A stretch of 64,000 nt of DNA from CAZFHA01 sp964518595 (GCA_964518595.1 CAZFHA010000018.1:1-64000), one strand, 5' to 3'. Numbered from the stretch's first letter, positions 24,639-34,562 are shown. The notes: generated by a model from the sequence alone, not told the origin. Translations and numbers: made by a program.

Positions 24639-26315
24639 ATGAAAAATGAACGCAGTAGTCAAATGACACAAGAGTCCAGCCGAGCTCCCCATCGGTCCTT
24701 GTTTTATGCTCTGGGATTAACTCCCGAGGAGCTAAAGCGCCCTTTGATCGGAGTAGTGAATTCCTTTTCCGAGCTCATTCCCGGACACATGCACTTGAGA
24801 GACTTAACCCAAGCTGTTAAGGATGGTATTCGGATGGCTGGAGGTGTACCCCTAGAATTTCCGGCCATCGGAGTCTGTGACGGTACGGCCATGAACCATG
24901 TGGGTATGAAATACTCTCTGGTTAGCAGAGATGTTATTGCCGATTCCTGTGAATTGGTTTTGATGGCACAGCCCTTAGACGCCGTGGTCTTTATTCCCAG
25001 CTGCGACAAAGTGGTTCCGGGTATGCTCATGGCTGCCGCTCGCCTAGATATTCCGGCTATTTTCCTTTCCGGCGGACCGATGCTTCCAGGTAATTATCAT
25101 GGTAAGCGAATTGGCTTGTCTGACATGTTCGAAGCTTCCGGCAGTTATGCCGCCGGTAAAATTTCCGGGGAAGAACTGGCGGAGATGGAGATGGCTTGCT
25201 GTCCCACCTGTGGTAGCTGTTCAGGTATGTATACAGCGAATACTATGAACTGTATTACCGAAGCTTTGGGTATGGCTTTACCGGGGAATGGTACGATTCC
25301 GGCTGTTTTCTCGGCTCGGAGACGTCTGGCCAAAGACACTGGTATGCAGATCATGAAGCTGTTGGAAAAGGGCGTCAACGCCCGTCAAATCCTCAATCAA
25401 GCCTCTATTATCAACGCCTTACGAGTGGATATGGCTCTAGGTGGCTCTACCAATAGTGTTCTTCACCTTTTGGCGATTGCACGGGAAGCCGGTTATGAGC
25501 TTTCCATGGAGGATATTGCCTCGGTGACTGACTCCACACCGCAGCTTAGTAAACTTAATCCGGCCAGCTCTGTATTTATTACTGATCTGAATGAAGTGGG
25601 TGGCATTACGGCTGTTATGGCTGAATTAGCCAAAACCGGCATATTGAATTTGCAGGTTACCACGGTAGATGACAATCTGGAAGCTCGCCTCAAAGGGAAG
25701 AAAGGTGCGGATCTTTCTGTGGTAGCTCAGTATAGCTCTCCTGTTGCCGCTGATGGCGGATTGGCAGTGCTACGGGGTAATCTGGCTCCGGAGGGGGCGA
25801 TCGTCAAGAAGGGGGCAGTGTTACCGGAAATGCTGGTTCATCAAGGCCCGGCTAGAGTCTTTGAGTCTGAAGAAGAAGCTACGGCAGCTATTTTTGCTGG
25901 AGAGATTAAACCCGGAGATGTTATTATCATTCGCTTTGAGGGTCCTCGTGGTGGTCCCGGTATGCGCGAGATGTTAACCCCTACTTCTGCTGTAGCCGGC
26001 ATGGGGTTGGATAAGAGTGTTGCTTTGATCACGGATGGTAGATTCTCCGGTGCAACCCGTGGTGCTTCAATTGGACATGTTTGCCCGGAAGCGGCTGTAG
26101 GTGGTCCTTTGGCTTTGGTTCAGGAGGGTGATCTGATCTCCATTGATATTCCGGCTCGCCGGATTGACTTATTGGTTGAGGATTCAGTACTTAAGGCCCG
26201 CAAACCGGCGGCAGTCCCGGCTCGCAAACTGACAGGGATTTTGGCTCGTTATGAGCAGCTGGCTGACTCTGCGGCGCATGGCGCTAGTATGAATCGACCT
26301 TTCCCTTCTGTTTAA
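24639..26315 (+). CDS. ilvD: Dihydroxy-acid dehydratase
   Basis: Fe-S enzyme that dehydrates dihydroxy acids to 2-keto acids in isoleucine and valine synthesis. The 558 residues include the signature SCDKVVPGMLMAAARL with a cluster Cys near 122, a second cysteine group in CCPTCGSCSGMYTANTMNC near 190, and GPRGGPGMREML near 440. The ATG at 24639 is chosen over a GTG at 24627 because of length and context. It is expressed with leuB upstream and ilvB downstream. Confidence 0.94.
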   Translation: MKNERSSQMTQESSRAPHRSLFYALGLTPEELKRPLIGVVNSFSELIPGHMHLRDLTQAVKDGIRMAGGVPLEFPAIGVCDGTAMNHVGMKYSLVSRDVIADSCELVLMAQPLDAVVFIPSCDKVVPGMLMAAARLDIPAIFLSGGPMLPGNYHGKRIGLSDMFEASGSYAAGKISGEELAEMEMACCPTCGSCSGMYTANTMNCITEALGMALPGNGTIPAVFSARRRLAKDTGMQIMKLLEKGVNARQILNQASIINALRVDMALGGSTNSVLHLLAIAREAGYELSMEDIASVTDSTPQLSKLNPASSVFITDLNEVGGITAVMAELAKTGILNLQVTTVDDNLEARLKGKKGADLSVVAQYSSPVAADGGLAVLRGNLAPEGAIVKKGAVLPEMLVHQGPARVFESEEEATAAIFAGEIKPGDVIIIRFEGPRGGPGMREMLTPTSAVAGMGLDKSVALITDGRFSGATRGASIGHVCPEAAVGGPLALVQEGDLISIDIPARRIDLLVEDSVLKARKPAAVPARKLTGILARYEQLADSAAHGASMNRPFPSV

Positions 26316-26352
26316 TAGTTAGTTCTTCACAAAAATTGACAGGAGAATGCAG

Positions 26353-28053
26353 ATGAACGGTGCACAGATAATTGTTTCGTTTTTAGAGAGCAAGGGTGTA
26401 AATCCGGCTTTTGGCTACCCGGGTGGGCCGATATTAGTTCTTTATGATGCTTTGTATCAGGCTAACTTTCCACACATTTTAACCCGCCACGAGCAGGGCG
26501 CTGTACATGCGGCAGAGGGATATGCCAAGGTTACTGGAAAGCCCGGTGTAGTTATTGCTACATCTGGTCCCGGTGCTACAAACCTGGTGACCGGCATTGC
26601 CGATGCCTTTTTAGATTCGGTTCCGCTACTGGCCATAACTGGTGCGGTTGCCAGAAGTTGTACAGGTAAAGACGCTTTTCAGGAAGCTGATATTACCGGC
26701 ATAACGCAGCCTATTACCAAGTATAACTATTTAGTTATGCGGCCGGAAGATTTACTTCCTACTCTGGAAGAAGCTTGGAACTTGACTACCGAAGGTCGCC
26801 CAGGTCCTGTCTTGGTTAATGTGCCTAAGGATATTATGACTATGGAGATTGCCACCACTAATATTGAAGGACGTGGTTTTATTCGTAATCGTCCGCCCAG
26901 GCAAACTACGGATACGCAGTTGCCTCAGGTTTTGGCGGCTCTGAATACGTCACAAAAGCCTCTTTTACTCATTGGTGGTGGTGTGGTTATTTCCGAGGGT
27001 GCCGATAAGTTAATGCAGACTTTTGTTGAGAAATCTGGTATTCCGGTGGCCTCTACCATGATGGCTAAGGGGGCAATTTCTGACTGCCATCCTCAATATT
27101 TGGGGATGGTGGGGATGCATGGCACACCTCAGGCCAATTCTGCCATCGGCAACTGTGATTTACTTTTAGCCGTGGGCTGTCGTTTTTCCGACCGATTGAT
27201 TGGTGACCCAGATAAATATAACAGTCGTCAGGATCGTGTGGTTATTCATGTAGATATAGATCCGGCTGAAATTGGGAAAAATATCCGTCCTACCATTGAA
27301 ATCGAAGATGATGCTAAGGATTTCTTTGCGGCGATCTTAGCCGCAATGCCAAAGTCCGGCCTACAAACCGACTGGCAGGAGTGGATTACCCGTCTGAGCC
27401 ATAAATCTTCTCGTTATCAAGAGCTTAACCGTCAAATGTATGTCTTGAACGATAAGCTCCTACCTCAAGCCGTGGTCTATGAAATAGCCCAAGCCTACAA
27501 GGATATGAACCCTATTGTGGTTACGGATGTGGGGCAGCATCAAATGTTTGCCACCCAACATTTTGATCTACATACTTCCAGAGCCTTTCTGACTTCTGGT
27601 GGTTTGGGAACCATGGGATTTGGTCTTCCGGCGGCTATGGGTGCTGCCATTGCGGCACCTAACAGACCGGTTATTCTCTTTGTGGGAGATGGTGGCATTC
27701 AAATGACCATGCAGGAGTATTCGCCCATTCAGGAATTAGGCTTAAACCTCAAGATTGTTATCATGGATAATCAACAATTAGGGATGGTGAGACAGTGGCA
27801 AGAACTCTTTTATGAGCGCCGCTATAGTCATTCTCTCCTTCAAGGCAATCCAAACTTTATTCAGATCGCTGATGCTTACGGCATTAAGGGGCGTAGAGCT
27901 ACCAATGCAGAAGAGTTCCGCTTAGGTATAGAGGAGATGCTGGCTAAGGATGAACCCTATGTCTTTCATGTCCTTTTAGATGTGGAAGAGTTAGTTTATC
28001 CCATGATCCCACCGGGGAAAAATCCAGAAGACATGATTATGCCTGGTATGTAA
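26353..28053 (+). CDS. ilvB: Acetolactate synthase large (catalytic) subunit
   Basis: Thiamine-diphosphate enzyme that forms acetolactate or acetohydroxybutyrate. The 566 residues have the N-terminal PYR domain with catalytic Glu in TRHEQGAVHAAEGYAK, a central domain with FAD-type features, and the TPP motif GDGGIQMTMQEYSPIQ with MDNQQLG near 465. AGGAG lies 7 bases before the ATG at 26353; the ATG at 26347 is too close. No ilvN regulatory subunit follows, and a terminator closes the operon, so the small subunit must be elsewhere or absent. Confidence 0.92.
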   Translation: MNGAQIIVSFLESKGVNPAFGYPGGPILVLYDALYQANFPHILTRHEQGAVHAAEGYAKVTGKPGVVIATSGPGATNLVTGIADAFLDSVPLLAITGAVARSCTGKDAFQEADITGITQPITKYNYLVMRPEDLLPTLEEAWNLTTEGRPGPVLVNVPKDIMTMEIATTNIEGRGFIRNRPPRQTTDTQLPQVLAALNTSQKPLLLIGGGVVISEGADKLMQTFVEKSGIPVASTMMAKGAISDCHPQYLGMVGMHGTPQANSAIGNCDLLLAVGCRFSDRLIGDPDKYNSRQDRVVIHVDIDPAEIGKNIRPTIEIEDDAKDFFAAILAAMPKSGLQTDWQEWITRLSHKSSRYQELNRQMYVLNDKLLPQAVVYEIAQAYKDMNPIVVTDVGQHQMFATQHFDLHTSRAFLTSGGLGTMGFGLPAAMGAAIAAPNRPVILFVGDGGIQMTMQEYSPIQELGLNLKIVIMDNQQLGMVRQWQELFYERRYSHSLLQGNPNFIQIADAYGIKGRRATNAEEFRLGIEEMLAKDEPYVFHVLLDVEELVYPMIPPGKNPEDMIMPGM

Positions 28054-28065
28054 AAGAAAGAACGT

Positions 28066-28106
28066 AAAGAGTCTGGATTGCCTTAGGGCTTTTCCAGACT
28101 CTTTTT
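28066..28106 (+). terminator. Terminator of the cimA-ilvB operon
   Basis: A perfect 12-bp stem (AAAGAGTCTGGA 28066-28077 with TCCAGACTCTTT 28093-28104), a 15-base loop and a T run end the branched-chain operon. Confidence 0.9.
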
Positions 28107-28156
28107 AAGAGTACGCCCATATAGAGGCGCAGTCAATAATAGGGAAGGCGTGGTCA

Positions 28157-28672
28157 TTAATCTTTGCCTAGGCGGGGGACAGGTGTAGGCCTGCCCAGTC
28201 GGTCTAGGGCTACAAAGGTTAATTTAGCTGTGTTAATAGCGATGCGGTTGCCGCTTAATTCCTCGACAAAACTCTTAACCATTACCTTCATGGAAGTTCG
28301 CCCTACCTGATATATTTCGGCAGTTAAGAGTAGAGTCGAATTCAGTGCTGCCGGGGCTACAAATTCTAAGCTTTCGATGGCGGCGGTGGTTACCTCGCAG
28401 CCGGAATGACGGCGAGCACAAATAGCCCCCACCATATCAATCATTTCCAGTAAAGCTCCGCCGAAAAGGCGTCCTGAGCCGTTGGTTAAACGATAGATTA
28501 CGATGGCTGTATGTTCGGTAAAGGAGTCAGCTGCTGTTTTAATCAAAGCATAACGGCTTTGTTCTTCTTGGGAGATGGTGGCTACCAAGTCATTTACCCG
28601 GTCTTCCAGTTCCGCTTGTGCTTTTTGAATGGAATCGGTAGATAACTGATCCTTGTCTTGATTTATTGACAT
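28157..28672 (-). CDS. Acyl-CoA thioesterase, hotdog fold
   Basis: A 171-residue protein with a single hotdog domain (about 45-165). The segment NGSGRLFGGALLEMIDMVGAICARRHSG matches the helix region of YciA/BFIT-type acyl-CoA thioesterases (N-x-x-G-x-L-x-G-G), followed by the strand VGRTSMKVMVKSFVEE. About 40 N-terminal residues precede the domain. The ATG at 28672 is preferred because AGGAGA lies 6-7 bases upstream, rather than the ATG five codons earlier. The substrate chain length is not predictable. Confidence 0.86.
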   Translation of the reverse strand: MSINQDKDQLSTDSIQKAQAELEDRVNDLVATISQEEQSRYALIKTAADSFTEHTAIVIYRLTNGSGRLFGGALLEMIDMVGAICARRHSGCEVTTAAIESLEFVAPAALNSTLLLTAEIYQVGRTSMKVMVKSFVEELSGNRIAINTAKLTFVALDRLGRPTPVPRLGKD

Positions 28673-28736
28673 ATCTAGTCTCCTCATTCTGATGATTCTT
28701 TACGAGATTGTGACTATTATTATATCAGACTGGGAC

Positions 28737-28764
28737 TTGTTTGAATGATAGGAGAGAGTATAAT
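28737..28764 (+). promoter_or_regulatory. Predicted promoter of ppx-ppk1
   Basis: TTGTTT (28737-28742), 16 bases, TATAAT (28759-28764), 44 bases before the ppx start. Confidence 0.5.
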
Positions 28765-28808
28765 ATAACTATAAAAAATATTCTTGTTAGCAAGGAGAGC
28801 AGGCAGTC

Positions 28809-30353
28809 ATGGCAAAGAGGAGCAGAATAGCGATAATAAATATCGGCTCTATTTCCGTGCGGTTAAAAATTTATGAAGTGGTTACCAAGGAAGCGCCTAA
28901 AGAGCTGGAATCGGTGCGGCGGTTTCTGGCTTTAGGGGCTTATTCTTACCGTTTCGGTAGCCTTTCACCAGAGTTGACTGGCGAGCTTTGCCAAATATTG
29001 CAAGATTTCTCTCAAAAATTAAAAGAGTATAAGCTGGACAGTGCCACTTGTATTGCTACCAGCGCTCTGCGCGAAGCCCAGAACAAGGACTTTATTCTGG
29101 AGCAGATTCGCCTGCGTACCGGCTTTGTAGTTACCATTATTGACAACGCCTTAGAGCGATACTATCATAATATCGCTGTAAAGGAGCTGATGGAGGATTT
29201 TGACCAGATCCAGCAAGCCGGAACATTACTTCTGGATATTGGTGCAGGTAGTATTCAATCTACAGTCTATGATAAGGGCAGCTTTGTTTTTAGCCAGAAT
29301 ATGCTTTTAGGCTCCTTGCGCATACGGGAACTTTTAACTGATTTTGAACGCCAGACTACAGATTATGCCAAGGTTTTGGATGAATTTATCAGTCATGATT
29401 TAGAGGACTATTATGCTTTAGAGCCCAAGGGCTTAACTTATCAGAACTTTATTGCCTTTGGCAGTGATATGGGCTTTATTAAGAGCATAGCCGGTTTTTC
29501 GCCGCGGGAATATTGTTTTATCTCCCGAGAAAAGTTTATGCAGACCTTCGCATATCTAAAGAAGACATCGCCTTCCGAGCTAATCTTGAACCATAACATT
29601 CCTTCTGCCTCTGCTGGGCTACTACTGCCCATTGCCTTGATTATTAAAACCTCACTGGATTATAGTGGAGTTAAGGGAATTCATCTTCCGGCTATTTCTT
29701 TATGTGAGGGGTTTATTTACAATTGGGCGCATAAGAATACCGGTTATGGCCTGAAATTTGACCCCACTGTTGACACCTTATCAGCAGCTCGTCATGTGGG
29801 AAAAAGATACCGTTACGATAAAAAACATGGGGATTATGTCGAGGGCGCGGCCTTGGCTATCTTCGATGCGGCTAAGAAATATCATGGGATGAATAAACGC
29901 CAGCGTTTGCTTTTGCAGTTGGCGGCTATACTTCACGAAGTAGGGAAGTATATTAACGTTAGCCATCACAATATTCGCTCCTATAATATTATACATACCA
30001 CCGAAATTATTGGTCTGGAGCGGGAAGAGCAAGAGATCATTGCCTACGTAGCCCGTTTTTATAATACGGATGATCTCTATAAAGACCGTTATTATCAGTA
30101 CTTGGATCGGGAGCAGCGTAAAGTGATTGCGAAGCTTACGGCTATTCTACAGTTAGCAGACAGCCTTGATGCCTCCCATCGACAGAAGGGGCAGCGCCTT
30201 GTGGTCACGTGCCTCGCGGACAGTATAACTCTGAGCGTTTTTTCTCAGGAAAACATGGCCTTTGAAGAGTGGGCCTTTGCTAAACGATGTGATTTTTATC
30301 AGCAGGTGTTCGGTTCTTTGCCCGTGCTAAAAATTAGAAGAGGTGCTCAATGA
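28809..30353 (+). CDS. ppx: Ppx/GppA family phosphatase with HD domain
   Basis: A 514-residue protein of the exopolyphosphatase/pppGpp phosphatase family. The N-terminal actin-like fold begins IAIINIGSISVRLKIYEV and has a second phosphate loop, LLDIGAGSIQS, near residue 140. A C-terminal HD-type helical domain includes LHEVGKYINVSHHN near 378. Several usual positions differ: the family Asn in GSNS is Ile, and the EEAR-type motif after the first domain reads DNALERY. The gene overlaps ppk1 by 4 bases (ATGA), so both are co-translated and act on polyphosphate in opposite directions. Activity on polyphosphate or pppGpp is inferred. Confidence 0.85.
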   Translation: MAKRSRIAIINIGSISVRLKIYEVVTKEAPKELESVRRFLALGAYSYRFGSLSPELTGELCQILQDFSQKLKEYKLDSATCIATSALREAQNKDFILEQIRLRTGFVVTIIDNALERYYHNIAVKELMEDFDQIQQAGTLLLDIGAGSIQSTVYDKGSFVFSQNMLLGSLRIRELLTDFERQTTDYAKVLDEFISHDLEDYYALEPKGLTYQNFIAFGSDMGFIKSIAGFSPREYCFISREKFMQTFAYLKKTSPSELILNHNIPSASAGLLLPIALIIKTSLDYSGVKGIHLPAISLCEGFIYNWAHKNTGYGLKFDPTVDTLSAARHVGKRYRYDKKHGDYVEGAALAIFDAAKKYHGMNKRQRLLLQLAAILHEVGKYINVSHHNIRSYNIIHTTEIIGLEREEQEIIAYVARFYNTDDLYKDRYYQYLDREQRKVIAKLTAILQLADSLDASHRQKGQRLVVTCLADSITLSVFSQENMAFEEWAFAKRCDFYQQVFGSLPVLKIRRGAQ

Positions 30354-32614
30354 CAACCAAGAAATCAAAAGGTAAAAAGAATAGCAAAATTCCTCGTCAA
30401 GATATTATGCATATGATAACGGATAATGCGGATATTAAAGCTGATGCCAAGCGTTTTATAAACCGGGAACTGAGTTGGCTGGAATTTAACGACCGGGTAC
30501 TGTTTGAGGCTCGGGATACAAAGAATCCCCTCTTGGAAAGAGCTAAGTTTCTGGCAATTACCGCTTCAAATTTGGATGAATTTTATGTTGTTAGAGTGGC
30601 TTCTCTGAAGGACATGGTGAATGCTCAATACACCGTGCGTGATTTTTCTGGCTATACGGCAGAAGAGCAGTTGGCAAAAATTTCTGCCAAAATTCGTCAA
30701 AGTGTGGGGCTGCAATACTCGACCTATACTCGGTCTTTGATTCCCAGCTTAAAAAATCATGGCATTTTTATGCTAGATTACAGTGAGTTAGACGCGCAAG
30801 CACGTCAAGGGGCAGATGATTATTTCTATTCTACTCTCTATCCGATTCTTACCCCTTTGGCTGTGGATGCTTCACGTCCTTTTCCCTTGATTTATAGCCG
30901 TAGTGTTAATCTTGCCGTGTTGGTTTCAGCTCAGGATAATCCGGAGCAGACGGGTAAAAAGCGCAAAGAAAAGAAGACTGAAGAGGAGAACTATCGTTTT
31001 GCTACCATCCAAATTCCGGCAGTTGTGCCGCGACTCTTTTCAGTTCCTTTATTTGAGGGGATTGGACTAGTACCCATAGAACAAATTGTTTTGGCTAACT
31101 TAGATGCTCTATTTACTGGTTCTAAGGTAATCGCCGCCGGTAGCTATCGCATCATGCGTAACGCTGACTTGGATATTGATGAAGATGAAGCAGAGGATTT
31201 GCTCAAAGAAATTGAAGAGCAGGTTCGGATGCGGCAATGGGGCGAAATTATCCGCTTGGAAATTGATGAACATATTGATAATCGTCTAAAAAAATGGTTG
31301 ATAGAGTCTTTGGAGATTGACGAACAGGATACCTTTTCGATTAATGGCCCACTGGATTTAACTTTTTTAATGAAGCTTTACCAGATGACAGCCCCGGATT
31401 TTAATAATTTATGCTATGAAGCTTATAAGCCGGAGCGTCCTATCATGTTTACCGAAGGGAATAATATCTTTGACGAGATAAAGAAAGGCGATTTGCTGGT
31501 TCATCATCCTTATGAAGCGTTCGAACCGGTAGTTGACTTTATCCGTACAGCAGCCTCTGATCCTAATGTCTTGGCCATTAAACAGACCCTTTACCGGGTT
31601 AGCAGCCGTTCACCAATCATTCGGTACTTGGCGGAAGCTGCCCAAAACGGCAAGCAGGTTATGGTACTGGTAGAGCTCAAGGCACGCTTTGACGAAGAAA
31701 ATAATATCAATTGGGCAAAAAAATTAGAAAAGGCCGGCTGTCACGTGATCTACGGTCTTTTTGGGCTTAAAACTCATAGTAAAATTACCTTGGTGGTGCG
31801 CAGTGAAGAAGAAGGCATTCGCCGCTATCTTCATCTGGGAACGGGAAATTATAACGATATTACTGCCCGTATTTATACGGATTTAGGCTTATTTACTTGT
31901 TCGGAAGCTTTTGGGGTAGATGGTTCGGAATTTTTTAATATGCTTTCAGGCTATGCGGAACCCCCGGAATGGAAGAAGCTCATACCGGCTCCCCTTTGGC
32001 TACGGGATTTTTTCGAGCTGAAAATACGCCGGGAGATAATTAACGCTAAAGAGGGCAAGAAGGCTTACATTGTTGCCAAGATGAATTCTTTAGTAGATGG
32101 GGCAATCATTGAGCTGCTTTATGAAGCTTCTCAGGCCGGAGTAGTCGTCGACTTAATTGTTAGGGGAATTTGCTGTTTAAGGCCTAAAGTGAAGGGGCTA
32201 TCGGATAACATTACTGTACGCTCAATCACCGGTCGTTTTTTGGAACATGCACGTATCTATTATTTTTATAATGAAGGAGCTGAGGATATCTTTTTAGCTT
32301 CGGCAGATTGGATGCCCCGAAATCTTGATCGACGGATTGAACTGCTTTTTCCGGTGGAGGATAATGCTTGCCGGCAAAGGGTGCTGGAGATTTTAGAGGT
32401 TGAACTTAGCGATACCATCCGCAGTCATATCATGAATCAGGATGGCACTTACCACAAGATGGACTTGCGGGGTAAGACAAAGCTAGATAGTCAAATCGAG
32501 TTGAGTCGTTTGACCACTGCTGCCAATGCAAGAAAACGGATGGAGGAAGATCTACGAACCTTTATTCCGGTGCAATCGCAGAATAGCGATAATAATGGGG
32601 AAGCCGAGCTATAG
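30350..32614 (+). CDS. ppk1: Polyphosphate kinase 1
   Basis: Makes polyphosphate from ATP through a phosphohistidine intermediate. The 754 residues have the N-terminal segment FINRELSWLEFNDRVL, the head domain, and the two C-terminal PLD-like domains. The first catalytic His is in GLFGLKTHSKITLVVR near 475 and the second in GRFLEHARIYYF near 632. YRVSSRSPIIRYLAEAA and LHLGTGNYND are also present. About 30 extra lysine-rich N-terminal residues precede the conserved core. It is coupled to ppx. Confidence 0.95.
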   Translation: MTTKKSKGKKNSKIPRQDIMHMITDNADIKADAKRFINRELSWLEFNDRVLFEARDTKNPLLERAKFLAITASNLDEFYVVRVASLKDMVNAQYTVRDFSGYTAEEQLAKISAKIRQSVGLQYSTYTRSLIPSLKNHGIFMLDYSELDAQARQGADDYFYSTLYPILTPLAVDASRPFPLIYSRSVNLAVLVSAQDNPEQTGKKRKEKKTEEENYRFATIQIPAVVPRLFSVPLFEGIGLVPIEQIVLANLDALFTGSKVIAAGSYRIMRNADLDIDEDEAEDLLKEIEEQVRMRQWGEIIRLEIDEHIDNRLKKWLIESLEIDEQDTFSINGPLDLTFLMKLYQMTAPDFNNLCYEAYKPERPIMFTEGNNIFDEIKKGDLLVHHPYEAFEPVVDFIRTAASDPNVLAIKQTLYRVSSRSPIIRYLAEAAQNGKQVMVLVELKARFDEENNINWAKKLEKAGCHVIYGLFGLKTHSKITLVVRSEEEGIRRYLHLGTGNYNDITARIYTDLGLFTCSEAFGVDGSEFFNMLSGYAEPPEWKKLIPAPLWLRDFFELKIRREIINAKEGKKAYIVAKMNSLVDGAIIELLYEASQAGVVVDLIVRGICCLRPKVKGLSDNITVRSITGRFLEHARIYYFYNEGAEDIFLASADWMPRNLDRRIELLFPVEDNACRQRVLEILEVELSDTIRSHIMNQDGTYHKMDLRGKTKLDSQIELSRLTTAANARKRMEEDLRTFIPVQSQNSDNNGEAEL

Positions 32615-32624
32615 CTTCGACTTC
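32597..32624. terminator. Hairpin after ppk1 between convergent genes
   Basis: GGGGAAGCCGAGC (32597-32609) and GCTTCGACTTCCCC pair around TATA, overlapping the ppk1 stop codon. There is no real T run on either strand, so efficiency as a terminator is uncertain. Confidence 0.45.
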
Positions 32625-32657
32625 CCCATAAAAAATAGTATAGTTTAGCCATTTGGC

Positions 32658-34505
32658 TTATTTTTTATCGTAGAGCTCATAATACTGGAGTTGAGCATAT
32701 TGCTCTAGCCAGGTCTTTATTTCCTCCGGCATAGACTCATCCTGCGCCAGATATACTTCGCCCTCCTTGCTGATAATGTAGCGAGAAGAGAGTGCCGTTA
32801 CCGGACTTTTATCAGAGGATTGGAATTGCTGGAAAGGGGTTTGTTGGTAGCCAATAATGTCGGCTAAATAAGCTCCGGTTAGACTAAGGCCAAGATCGGA
32901 ACTATCCAAGTCCGCTAACTGGGATTGGGAGATATCATAGTTGGCCCAGACTAGCAGCGGTGTTTGGTAGCGCTTCAGCATATTTTCAGGATTTTTCTTA
33001 TCCAAATCCCTTTGCAGATACTCCATGAATCCATCATTAAGAGCCGGTAAATGATCGCCATAGAAAACGATAACTGTTGGTCTTTCCACCTGACTGAAAT
33101 AGGCGACTAATTTCTTAAGGGCATCGTCAGACAGGCGCAATAAAGATAAATACTGGTTGGCTTGAGGATAATTCTTATCTGCTTCAGGGGTAATCTTGTA
33201 GGGAAGCTTAGCGGAGGACGCATAGCCACCGTGATTCTGAATCGTAATCAAGTACTGTAAAAGAGGCGTATCCGGGGCAGAAGCCTTTGACTCCTCATAC
33301 TGGTTAATAATGTAGTCGTAGGCAGCCTCATCACTAACATAACCGCGGAACTCTTCGGCTTGACTGTACTCTTCTTCGCCGGTAAAGCTATCAAAACCTA
33401 GTAGAGGAAAGACTTTATTTCGATTCCAGCCCGTGGTATCAAAGGGGTGAGTGGCTAAGGTCTTATAACCCTTATCCTTCAAAATCGAAGCCAGGCTAGT
33501 AGTAGGCTTACGAAGATACTGCTTAAAGGGATAGGTTCCTGATTCGAAAAACTGCATGCTCTTTCCGGTTAAGAATTCAAATTCAGAATTAGCAGTATTG
33601 CCACCATATTCCGATACTAGAAGTGTCTTCTTAATAATATTCTCACCTTCAAGGGAATCCCAATACGGCATTAATGGCTCACTGCTGGAAAAGTTACTGA
33701 TATTCTGTAAATCAGCAAAAGCTTCGCTCATAATTACGATTACATCAGGTGCGGCCTCGTCCGGTACCAAAGAGGGAGTTTTCTCGTGATAGCTTGCTAA
33801 CAATTCCTCCGCCTTCTCCATGGAATAACCTTCCGGTGGTGTGCGGAAGAGAAACTGAAAATGATAAAAAAAGTTTAGCAGTACACCGTTATCATAATTA
33901 TAATTGACGATTGTATAGTAGAAACGAACATTCTTACTAACTTGAGCCGGCTTATTCATTACAAAACCTGTCATATAGGCATAGCCGCATAATAAGATTA
34001 GTAAAGCCGCTGGAATCCGAATCCAGAACTTAATGCGGAAATCTTTGCCCACAAAGGCGAGGCCAACCATGGCGATGAACATCAAGATGGCCCATAATAT
34101 TTCTAAAGTAAAGTCAAAATTGTAGGTGCTTGCTACCTTGGAGGCGATTCCAAGATTAGCAAAATCCCAGGGAAAGATAATCGTGTTTCGAAAAAGAATA
34201 ACAAAATGCTCCCCCAAACCGAAGAGAAAAACAATACTACTTAAAACAATTGAAGTGATCTTAAAATAGGGCAGGACGTAAAGCAGACCATACAATATTA
34301 GCAAGATTAAGTAGTTCCACCAAAAACGATTTCCCAGTGCGGAGTACCAGTCCTTGGCCAGAAAGACGCTATTATCAAAATTTTGTTGATAACTGGATAG
34401 ACATTGAAGCAAAAAAACGCCTAATGCCGGAAGCAGCAGTAGCCGAAGAACTGACAAAATATAGGGGACTGCCGGTTTGACACGGCTGAGGGAAAACTTG
34501 GACAT
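32658..34505 (-). CDS. LtaS-like phosphoglycerol transferase (LTA synthase family)
   Basis: A 615-residue membrane protein with about five N-terminal transmembrane helices (residues 10-190) and an extracellular sulfatase-type domain (about 250-560). Visible alkaline-phosphatase-superfamily motifs are VIVIMSEAFADL near 253 (metal ligand Glu), SEYGGNTANSEFEFLTG near 298 (the region with the nucleophilic Thr), THPFDTTGWNR and FYGDHLPAL near 482 (Asp and His ligands). Family members polymerise glycerol phosphate into lipoteichoic acid or decorate envelope glycans. The exact polymer is not predictable. The gene stands alone next to glnS. Confidence 0.9.
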   Translation of the reverse strand: MSKFSLSRVKPAVPYILSVLRLLLLPALGVFLLQCLSSYQQNFDNSVFLAKDWYSALGNRFWWNYLILLILYGLLYVLPYFKITSIVLSSIVFLFGLGEHFVILFRNTIIFPWDFANLGIASKVASTYNFDFTLEILWAILMFIAMVGLAFVGKDFRIKFWIRIPAALLILLCGYAYMTGFVMNKPAQVSKNVRFYYTIVNYNYDNGVLLNFFYHFQFLFRTPPEGYSMEKAEELLASYHEKTPSLVPDEAAPDVIVIMSEAFADLQNISNFSSSEPLMPYWDSLEGENIIKKTLLVSEYGGNTANSEFEFLTGKSMQFFESGTYPFKQYLRKPTTSLASILKDKGYKTLATHPFDTTGWNRNKVFPLLGFDSFTGEEEYSQAEEFRGYVSDEAAYDYIINQYEESKASAPDTPLLQYLITIQNHGGYASSAKLPYKITPEADKNYPQANQYLSLLRLSDDALKKLVAYFSQVERPTVIVFYGDHLPALNDGFMEYLQRDLDKKNPENMLKRYQTPLLVWANYDISQSQLADLDSSDLGLSLTGAYLADIIGYQQTPFQQFQSSDKSPVTALSSRYIISKEGEVYLAQDESMPEEIKTWLEQYAQLQYYELYDKK

Positions 34506-34540
34506 GAAAGGGGAACCTCCTTAAAATCAGACAGAAAGAA

Positions 34541-34562
34541 CCGAATACCTTTAGGTATTCGG
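34541..34562 (-). terminator. Terminator of glnS
   Basis: CCGAATACCT and AGGTATTCGG form a 10-bp stem with a 2-base centre overlapping the glnS stop codon. The leftward sequence continues TTCTTTCTG. Confidence 0.65.

Noticed and set aside
32597..32624. A strong terminator after ppk1
   Set aside because: The stem is good but neither strand has a U tract, so it is kept only as a low-confidence hairpin.
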